64,000 bases of DNA from Artemia franciscana (lineage: Eukaryota > Arthropoda > Branchiopoda > Anostraca > Artemiidae). A program made the translations under genes and the position numbers. The notes under the pieces were generated by a model, which did not search any database, was not told the DNA's origin, and saw only the letters and a list, made by a program, of their open reading frames with translations. This document shows, in pieces, positions 56,722-64,000 of this stretch; position 1 is the first letter of the stretch; every line of letters begins with the position of its first letter. The DNA is taken from assembly GCF_032884065.1 (NCBI RefSeq), contig NC_088868.1, forward strand, positions 38,928,867 through 38,992,866, given 5' to 3'.

Positions 56722-57351
56722 TATTCAAACATAAGATTGAATAATAGCTACAGAGAATTCCAATATTAATAGGATAATCTGTGAAAAGACTACAATTGTA
56801 GTAACATATAAATTTTCTAGGGTGCCTTGAGCTCCTAAAAGAGTCAATAGGAGATGGCCGGCAATTATATTAGCCGCAAGACGGACAGAGAGTGTAATAG
56901 GCCGAATCATATTTCTAATGATTTCAATTAATACCATGAAGGGTATTAAAGGTGCCGGTGTTCCTAAAGGTACGAGATGGGCTAAAGCATTTGTTGTCTC
57001 TCTAATTCAAGTATATAGAATAAAAGAGATTCACAGAGGAACTGTGAGTCTTAAGGTAACTGCTAAATGTCTAGTAGCGGTAAAAATATAGGGGAATAAA
57101 CCAATAAAATTATTAAATAAAATAAATAAGAAAAGGGCAATAACTAGGATATTGGCACCAAATCTCGCTGGGCCTATAAGGAGGGATATCTCCCGATTCA
57201 ATCCCATTAAAACTCTCTTAGCTAAAAATTGAGCTCGTGAAGGAATCAATCAGAAAGATATTGCTATAAACAGGAGTGGGGTTAGTATTCTTAATCAGTT
57301 GGATAAAAAAGAGGAAGTCGGATCAAATACTGAAAAAAGGTTTGCTATCAT
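56722..57351 (-). CDS. ATP6: ATP synthase F0 subunit a (ATP6), mitochondrial code, no stop before COX3
   Basis: 210 codons from ATG. It contains [34 protein letters not shown] and the key [19 protein letters not shown] segment with the proton-path Arg. The frame runs ...QSYV-Trp-Met straight into the COX3 ATG without a stop. A neighbouring frame reads GAA TAA just before COX3, so two bases may have been lost from the TTT run near 56727. The ATP8 overlap at the other end is intact. Confidence 0.88.
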
Positions 57352-57506
57352 TTTCAATTTAAGTAAACAGTTTGATCAGAGAATCCATTAGCAGAAGAAA
57401 CCGAGCGGGGTTGATAAAGGAAAAATACCATAGTTATAATAGCTCATAGTAAAGCTATAGAGACAAGGAATACCATAATTCAAGGAAGTGGTATTATTTG
57501 AGGAAT
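57345..57506 (-). CDS. ATP8: ATP synthase F0 subunit 8 (ATP8), mitochondrial code
   Basis: 54 codons from ATT (I-PQMMPLPW), one transmembrane helix, ending in TAG. The last seven bases ATGATAG overlap the ATP6 start, the classic ATP8/ATP6 overlap. It starts three bases after tRNA-Asp. Confidence 0.88.
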
Positions 57507-57508
57507 AA

Positions 57509-57567
57509 GAGACTGCCATCGGCTTCTTAAAGTTGACAACCTTATATTTATTAATAAACTAAGTCTC
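57509..57567 (-). tRNA. trnD: Mitochondrial tRNA-Asp (GUC)
   Basis: GAGACT pairs with AGTCTC; the anticodon loop is TTGTCAA. Confidence 0.85.
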
Positions 57568-57572
57568 TATAC

Positions 57573-57635
57573 CATAGGGGGTAATTACCATAAGAGAGCT
57601 TAAGAGGCTACCGCTTGACTTTCAGCCACCCTATG
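57573..57635 (-). tRNA. trnK: Mitochondrial tRNA-Lys (CUU)
   Basis: CATAGGG pairs perfectly with CCCTATG; the anticodon loop is CTCTTAA. Its first bases overlap the COX2 stop. Confidence 0.85.
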
Positions 57636-58317
57636 AAATTTGTAACTCAAGTCACTTTAGAAAGTCTCTCTCTCCAACAGCTTCAATCACGATAGGTATA
57701 AAACTATGTCCAGATCCACAAATTTCGGAACATTGCCCATAAAATACTCCGGGTATATTTACTAGAAGTCTGGACTGATTAAGCCGGCCTGGGACTGTAT
57801 CCATCTTAATACCTAGAGATGGCACAGCTCATGAGTGTAGAACGTCATCTGAAGTAATCATCAGACGGATAGCTTGATTATAGGGCACTGGTATACGATT
57901 GTCCACATCAAGTAAACGATATATACCGGTAGAAAGTTCATTTGAAGGGATTATGTATGAATCAAATTGAATATCGTCAAAATCAGAGTATTCATAGGAT
58001 CAGTATCACTGATGCCCCGTTACTTTAATAGTCAAAGCAGGATTATGAATTTCATCAATTAAATAGAGAAGACGAATAGAAGGAAGGGCAATAGCTACTA
58101 AAATAACAGCAGGAATAACGGTTCAAACCGTCCCGATTGCCTGACCATCAAGTAGATAACGAAGGAGAAATTTATTAGAAAACAATGCAGCTAAGAAAAA
58201 GCCAACAAGAGAAGTAATTAAGATTACCACTAGTAAAGCATGGTCATGGAAAAAAATAAGTTGTTCTATGAGAGGCGAATTCCCATTTTGTAAACCTAGT
58301 TGGAATCATTGAGACAC
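57631..58317 (-). CDS. COX2: Cytochrome c oxidase subunit II, mitochondrial code
   Basis: 228 residues plus TAG. The GTG start lies directly against tRNA-Leu(UUR) and aligns VSQWFQLGLQ with the usual M-S-T-W-x-x-LGLQ. It contains [33 protein letters not shown] and the CuA site [14 protein letters not shown]. Fully open. Confidence 0.94.
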
Positions 58318-58376
58318 TTTTAAAGGGGGTACCCATCTTTGGAGCTTAAATCCAACGCATACGTGTTTCTGCCACT

Positions 58377-58382
<6 letters not shown>
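58318..58382 (-). tRNA. trnL2: Mitochondrial tRNA-Leu (UUR, anticodon UAA)
   Basis: TTTTAAA pairs with TTTAAAA; anticodon arm TTGGA-TTTAAGC-TCCAA. It lies between COX1 and COX2, a hallmark of the pancrustacean order. It overlaps the COX1 stop. Confidence 0.9.
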
Positions 58383-58889
<507 letters not shown>

Positions 58890-59061
58890 CTATTTCAATA
58901 AGTCAGAGCGAATAGGTGAATGCTTGATGACTAAACGTTCCTTTATTAACTAAAACCATTTAACGATGTATTAGTAGTTTGAAACGTCTTAGAATTTGAT
59001 GAAACAATTGACAGGTTTCAACTTTTTTGTGTGGTTTCAACAGAAAAAGGGTAAATTTTCC

Positions 59062-59269
59062 ACTGACTCTGTAAGCCTAGCCAGAGTCGACCCAGCTCTA
59101 AATGGGTACCTGAAGAAATCTGGGGAAGGTAAACAGGAAGGGTGTGCGAAAGCACAGGATGGTTGGCTCCCAGCCCCCCATTGCACTTCCTGGCTGAAGG
59201 GCCAAGAAACAGAGATCAGCACCGCCGGTAGGGACTGTAAAGTCTAGTGCCGTATCCTTTGCCTTTTTT
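59062..59269 (+). repeat. tRNA-like SINE, copy in unit 1
   Basis: Starts ACTGACTCTGTAAG, with GAGTCGACCC in the position of a tRNA B box and AATGGGTACCTG after it. The body contains GGGAAGGTAAACAGGAAGGG and ACTTCCTGGCTGAAGGGCC, and it ends in GCCTTTTTT, a pol III-type terminator. An 83-codon open frame across it is not a gene. Confidence 0.6.
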
Positions 59270-59315
59270 ATACAGCTATTTAATTATGCACCTCCAGAGC
59301 GCTTCCTTGAGAACA

Positions 59316-59317
<2 letters not shown>

Positions 59318-59378
<61 letters not shown>
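59318..59378. repeat. T61 homopolymer
   Basis: An uninterrupted run of 61 T. It could be the poly(A) tail of a minus-strand retroposon lying to its right (AATCAAACCAGCTCTAAC). The equivalent run in unit 2 has 53 T. Confidence 0.9.
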
Positions 59379-59381
<3 letters not shown>

Positions 59382-60496
59382 CAAACCAGCTCTAACTTTT
59401 TTACTTTCAAAAACTCAAAATGTCACTCAACAAGTTTTCAATTTTTACAATATTTTTTAAATTTCGAATAAGAGTTTAAATTTGAGCACTTTAAAACTTA
59501 ACGGACTTAATTTTGAGTTATTATAAAACCCAAAAAAACTCTTAAGATTGTCAGACGTTAAATCAGTCGAGTGATATAGCCAAAAAAAGGGTGAGGTCTG
59601 AAGATTTGAATTGATGGTCCCTTATAAATATATATACGCTAAAGTTTAGCGTAAAGAGCGGGGCGTTGAGAAGGAAAAGCCCCTTTCATATACGGAGTAA
59701 TTTCTGTTCGTTTTAATGTCGCTCCTTAGTTTCATTTGAAAAAACTTGTTTTTTTTTTTATTTAATTTCTTATAAAAAAGGCTCTCCACATGCGGTTATG
59801 CTGGCCTTAGTGGGCAGACGGCACAATATTAAAATAAAAAGATAAAAAAAAAGTGAGTAAGAAATAAGTGAAGAAAGACAGTGCTAAACAGCTTAAAAGA
59901 ATGTAGCCTTGCTTTGAAGGTAGCTTTTTAGTTTCTAGCAGACTGCACCCATTGATTTCGATTAGAAACAGTTTTTGCTGCAGTATCCCGATTAGTGTAT
60001 GCTGATTGATGAAGATCAGGGTTTTAACCTTCAATCAAATCAGCATTTCAAAAATTGTTAAATTATAAGCAAAAGCAATAAACTACAAATTCACTAACTG
60101 ATAATATAACTTTTTATACATTGAAGTTGTACAAACGGTTTATTGTAAATTATTTCTTGGCTTTGTCTTAAAATAAATTTGAAAAAAGTTTCTAGTTACG
60201 CTGCATTGTGCAAATTTTTTTATTATTAACAATTTGTACATTACAATTCAAAAATATTAGTTAAGAGAGAATTTCCTAATCTATTGCTTTAAATTTTGAC
60301 CATTTGATATGTTCCCGAAGGGCTCTTTTTTAATAAGTCAGTGCGAATAGGTGAATGCTTGATGACTAAACATTCCTTTATTAACTAAAAACATTTAACG
60401 ATGTATTAGTAGTTTGAAACGTCTCAGAATTTGATGAAACAATTGACAGGTTTCAACTTTTTTGTGTGGTTTCAACAGAAAAAGGGTAAATTTTCC

Positions 60497-60704
60497 ACTG
60501 ACTCTGTAAGCCTGGCCAGGGTCGACCCAGCTCTAAATGGGTACCTGAAGAAATCTGGGGAAGGTAAACAGGAAGGGTGTGCGAAAGCACAGGATGGTTG
60601 GCCCCCAGCCCCCCATTGCACTTCCTGGCTGAAGGGCCAAGAAACAGAGATCAGCACCGCCGGTAGGGACTGTAAAGTCTAATGCCGTATCCTTTGCCTT
60701 TTTT
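60497..60704 (+). repeat. tRNA-like SINE, copy in unit 2
   Basis: Nearly identical to 59062-59269, differing at a few bases (e.g. GGCCAGGGTCGACCC against AGCCAGAGTCGACCC). It was probably carried along by duplication of the unit rather than inserted separately. Confidence 0.6.
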
Positions 60705-60750
60705 ATACAGCTATTTAATTATGCACCTCCAGAGCGCTTCCTTGAGATCA

Positions 60751-60752
<2 letters not shown>

Positions 60753-60805
<53 letters not shown>
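60753..60805. repeat. T53 homopolymer
   Basis: Equivalent of the T61 run in the first unit. Confidence 0.9.
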
Positions 60806-60808
<3 letters not shown>

Positions 60809-61387
60809 CAAACCAGCTCTAACTTTTTTACTTTCAAAAACTCAAAATGTCACTCAACAAGTTTTCAATTTTTACAATATTTTTAAAATTTCGAATAAGA
60901 GTTTAAATTTGAGTACTTTAAAACTTAACGGACTTAATTTTGAGTTATTATAAAACCCAAAGAAACTCTTAAGGTTGTCAGACGGTCAATCAGTCGAGTG
61001 ATATAGCCAAAAAAACGGGGAGGTCTGAAGATTTGAATTGATGGTCCCTTACAAATATATATACGCTATACGCTAAAGTTTAGCGTAAAGAGCGGGGCGT
61101 TGAGAAGGAAAAGCCCCTTTCATATCCGGAGTAATTTCTGTTCGTTTTAAGTTTTAATGTCGCTCCTTAGTTTCATTTGAAAAAACTTGTTTTTTTTTTA
61201 TTTAATTTCTTATAAAAAAGGTTCTCCACATGCGGTTATGCTGGCCTTAGTGGGCAGACGGTACAAAATTAAAATAAAAAGATAAAAAAAAGTGAGTAAG
61301 AAATGAGTGAAGAAAGACAGTGCTAAACAGCTTAAGAGAGTGTAGCCTTGCTTTGAAGGTAGCTTTTTAGCTTCTAGCAGACTGCAC

Positions 61388-62673
61388 CAGTGTTTCCACT
61401 TTGAGGGATTTATCCCTTTCTGAGGGATTTCTAGGCCTTCCGCGGGATTACTTTCTCTAAAAGGGGATACGGGATTTTTCAGGGATAATTGAGGTATTAA
61501 GAGATTTTCCCTACTAAAATAGAGATATTCAGGATTTTCAGTTTTTGATGGTGTATTCAAGGATTTTTGTTGGTGTTTGGTGCAGCTTCCAGAATTTTTT
61601 ATCTATCCCTGTAAGGATTTTGTTTTTCGTCAGTATGAGCAATATAGTGAGCTACGTACCAACTTTTTCAAAGTTACTTGGCAACTGTTTCAAAATTCAA
61701 CAGCGGCAATTGGAATTGGCTAGTTGAATAAGAAGAAACAAAAGGAAAGTAAAAGTAAGATATATTTCAATTATTTATCTCAATTATTTTTGAATTGAGC
61801 CTGCCCACCTTAAACAGGTGATACAGTGGTTCTTGACCCTTCCATTCAGCAACGTTCTGGTCGAGAGGCTTTTCAGTGATTTGAAAAATATTAAAACAGT
61901 TCACCGCAACCGTTTGGGACAGTCGACAACAGCGGGTCTGTTGCAGTGTAAATACGGAATGAAAAGAGCTGGCACTAGTGCCATATCCATGAAGTTGGAT
62001 ACCGAGATGCAAAAACGACTGAAAGCTGTAAAGGCAAGCGCTACCTCAAAAGAGGCAACTGAACTCGTATCCCACCCAGGTCCCAGTGCTAGTGTCTTTA
62101 ATTAGAGCGTTTTTAATTGTCCTGAATCAAACTGAAACCATTACCTAATTTGTGATATATTTGATTAATAAAAACAAAATATAAACATGATATTTACTTT
62201 GACTGCGATGTGTAAGAGCATGCACATTTGAAGGTCATGTTCGATCGTTTGTCTATTTTCATCCTGTGCTTTCACCTTTCAGGCGAATGTGGCAAAATTT
62301 TTTGTATTGTTGGTTTAACAAACAAAAATAATGTTCTGTTCTTTGACTCTTGAACGAGAGGTTGAATTCTGCATTCGTTAGTATCCATGCCCAAGATATG
62401 AGAATGCAAATTTTGGGATTTAGTTTTGAAGTTTTTTTTGTTAAAAAAATTATAGTGTTTGCATCTTGCAGTGCTTTTCAGTTCGTTCGGAGAGATTTTT
62501 ATTTAAAACAATCGGGTGCTCAGACAGAAGCACACAGATGGACTTCGTGGACCAGGAAACCAGTAGCTAACTGTCGTGATTAGCATGAGAAGGATTTTTC
62601 AAAGGATTATTGTTTAACCAAAAAGGGATTTTTCGTCTCTGATTAAAGATTTTTCAAAAAAGTGGAAACACTG
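61388..62673 (+). mobile_element. Internally deleted hAT transposon, 1286 bp, with intact ends
   Basis: Perfect 15 bp terminal inverted repeats (CAGTGTTTCCACTTT and AAAGTGGAAACACTG) and a perfect 8 bp target duplication GACTGCAC at 61380-61387 and 62674-62681. Removing it with one duplication restores the 1.44 kb unit exactly (CAGACTGCACCCATTG as at 59.94 kb). Both ends have subterminal GGGATTT motifs in opposed orientation. Only the 3' part of a transposase frame remains, so it depends on a relative elsewhere for movement. Perfect ends point to a recent insertion. Confidence 0.95.
61806..62105 (+). pseudogene. hAT transposase C-terminal remnant (dimerisation domain)
   Basis: Open frame ending in TAG with LTLPFSNVLVERLFSDLKNI and RNRLGQSTTAGLLQCKYG, the C-terminal hAT dimerisation signature (compare LTLPLTTCSNERFFSVL in the 41.9-44.3 kb gene). 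The zinc finger and catalytic core are deleted. The sequence is from a different hAT lineage than the 757-residue gene. Confidence 0.85.
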
Positions 62674-62681
62674 GACTGCAC

Positions 62682-63044
62682 CCATTGATTTCGATTAAAA
62701 CAGTTACTGCTGCAGTATCCTGATTAGTGTATGCTGATTGATGAAAATCAGGGTTTTAACCTTCAATCAAATCAGCATTTCAAAATCAAAAATTGTTAAC
62801 AAATTATAAGAAAAACATATAAACTACAAATTCACTAACTGATAATATAACTTTTTATACATTGAAGTTGTACAAAAGGTTTATTGTAGATTATTTCTTG
62901 GCTTTGACTTAAAATAAATTTGAAAAAAGTTTCTAGTTACGCTGTATTGTGCAAATTTTTTGATTATTAACAATTTATACATTACAATTCAAAAATATTA
63001 GTTAAGAGAGAATTTCCTAATCTATGGCTTTAAATTTTGACCAT
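62682..63044 (+). repeat. Continuation of unit 2 after the hAT insertion
   Basis: It resumes at CCATTGATTTCGATTAAAAC and matches 59.95-60.30 kb through to TTTAAATTTTGACCA. Confidence 0.9.
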
Positions 63045-63237
63045 TTGATATGTTCCCGAAGGGCTCTTTTTCAATAAGTCAGTGCGAATAGGTGAATGCT
63101 TGATGACTAAACGTTCCTTTATTAACTAAAAACATTTAAAGATGCATTAGTAGTTTGAAACGTCTCAGAATTTGATGAAACAATTGACAGGTTTCAACTT
63201 TTTTGTGTGGTTTCAACAGAAAAAGGGTAAATTTTCC

Positions 63238-63590
63238 AAATGATGCAAGCTTAAAAATTGTTTTTCTGTAGGTATTGGTTTAGAAAAAAAACTTTGATGA
63301 CGATAGCCGATAAACTATTACACATGTATTTAAAAATACTGTATATCTCGATTACTTTCACTACTTCCAGTTTTCCGTACAATTTTCTAGAAAATGGATA
63401 GTCTGAAAGCGTTATTACCACACAAGGCAAACATTCGGAGATGAGATTAAAATTCAGATTAGACGGTTTTTTGCAATTGCTTGTAGTTGTATGCCACATA
63501 AGTTGCCCTTTTCTGTCATATCAGAAGTCAGTTGCGGAGAACTACACATAGAGAAATATTTACCTATAAAATCACACGAAATATTTTTTG
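63238..63590. other. Spacer right of the tandem array
   Basis: Unique-looking AT-rich DNA. The 82-codon minus-strand frame at 63251-63499 has no recognisable domain. I see nothing else. Confidence 0.4.
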
Positions 63591-63810
63591 GGAACTAGAT
63601 CCCTGTGCAGCTCAACTGTATTTGACTGAACCCTCGTGCAACTAAATAACCCTTTAACTGAGCCCCATGAATCCCAGCCCAAGTGCAGCTCAGCCCCATT
63701 AAACTGAACCCTCTTCTGACAGCTCAATCAAGTTAAAATAAGCCTTTGTTCCACTGAACCCCCAATTAAATACACCCTCTCTTGACTTAATCCTTATCTA
63801 ACTCACAAAT
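63591..63810. repeat. 16 bp minisatellite, second locus
   Basis: About thirteen diverged 16-base units such as GTATTTGACTGAACCC, CCCTTTAACTGAGCCC and TTGTTCCACTGAACCC. Same unit length and AACTGAACCC core as at 41.38-41.55 kb. Confidence 0.75.
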
Positions 63811-64000
63811 ATTTAAATTAAACCGTTTTTCAATGAACTCAACCCAAGGTATAAGAATATGTTTGAACTAATACTGATTGTGTTGCGAGAGCAACACTTT
63901 GGTTTTGCTGTGTTTTTTTTTTATCTTTTTTTTCCTTGCACCCTGATTTCAGCTTTTTCCTAGAAAGTGGTAAGGGTCCAACCTCTGCAGTTTTTACGAA

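Noticed and set aside
58996-59247. Repeated 83-codon open frame in each 1.44 kb unit
   Set aside because: It crosses the SINE, is the same only because the DNA is duplicated, and has no protein features.
62350-62583. 77-codon frame in the hAT element as a gene
   Set aside because: It lies in the element's 3' region after the transposase stop and shows no domain.

Overview
The window is nuclear DNA of an arthropod, most likely a branchiopod crustacean such as a brine shrimp. That call is an inference: the host genes have introns and are sparse, the spacer is full of repeats, and an embedded mitochondrial segment has the ancestral pancrustacean gene order and reads cleanly in the invertebrate mitochondrial code (TGA=Trp, AGA=Ser, ATA=Met). 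Two 100-base N runs (38340-38439, 45424-45523) are scaffold gaps.

1-38.2 kb: two diverged direct copies of a three-exon C2H2 zinc-finger gene, both on the + strand. Copy 1 (exons 1737-1785, 13969-14139, 16218-17572) would encode 524 residues with 14 fingers. Copy 2 (28556-28598, 32047-32217, 36246-37519) would encode 495 residues with 13 fingers, and an in-frame TGA cuts off a decayed fourteenth. Splice phases match exactly. Homology runs from about 1 to 18.15 kb in copy 1 and from about 26.29 to 38.17 kb in copy 2. Intron 1 of copy 1 is about 12.2 kb against 3.4 kb in copy 2, because roughly 9 kb of repeats sits in it: a family of about 260 bp units that flips orientation at a small palindrome near 4.44 kb, and a block of about 290 bp tandem units bounded by inverted termini (6.51-9.56 kb) that has landed inside the first family. 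The 18.2-26.3 kb spacer holds a decayed Penelope-like element, another copy of the 290 bp block, worn members of the 260 bp family and a 631 bp inverted-repeat structure.

38.4-46.3 kb: a broken ORF1/gag-like retroelement fragment, a 219 bp direct repeat, a 114 bp hAT-type MITE, a 16 bp minisatellite, and a long open hAT/ZMYM-like transposase gene on the minus strand (41925-44273) that keeps its catalytic landmarks.

46.4-58.87 kb: about 12.5 kb of mitochondrial DNA: putative control region, 12S, Val, 16S, Leu(CUN), ND1, Ser(UCN), cob, ND6, Pro, Thr, ND4L, ND4, His, ND5, Phe, Ser(GCU), Asn, Arg, Ala, ND3, Gly, COX3, ATP6, ATP8, Asp, Lys, COX2, Leu(UUR) and the last 164 codons of COX1. ND2, most of COX1 and the tRNAs between them and the control region are missing. 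Almost every frame is open; the visible faults are homopolymer length changes in cob and a lost ATP6 stop. It is either a very young nuclear insertion or mitochondrial DNA joined in by the assembler.

58.87-64 kb: a tandem array of about 1.44 kb units (2.1 copies) that carry a tRNA-like SINE and long T tracts. The second unit is split by a 1286 bp internally deleted hAT element with perfect 15 bp terminal repeats and a perfect 8 bp target duplication. The 16 bp minisatellite family recurs near 63.6 kb.
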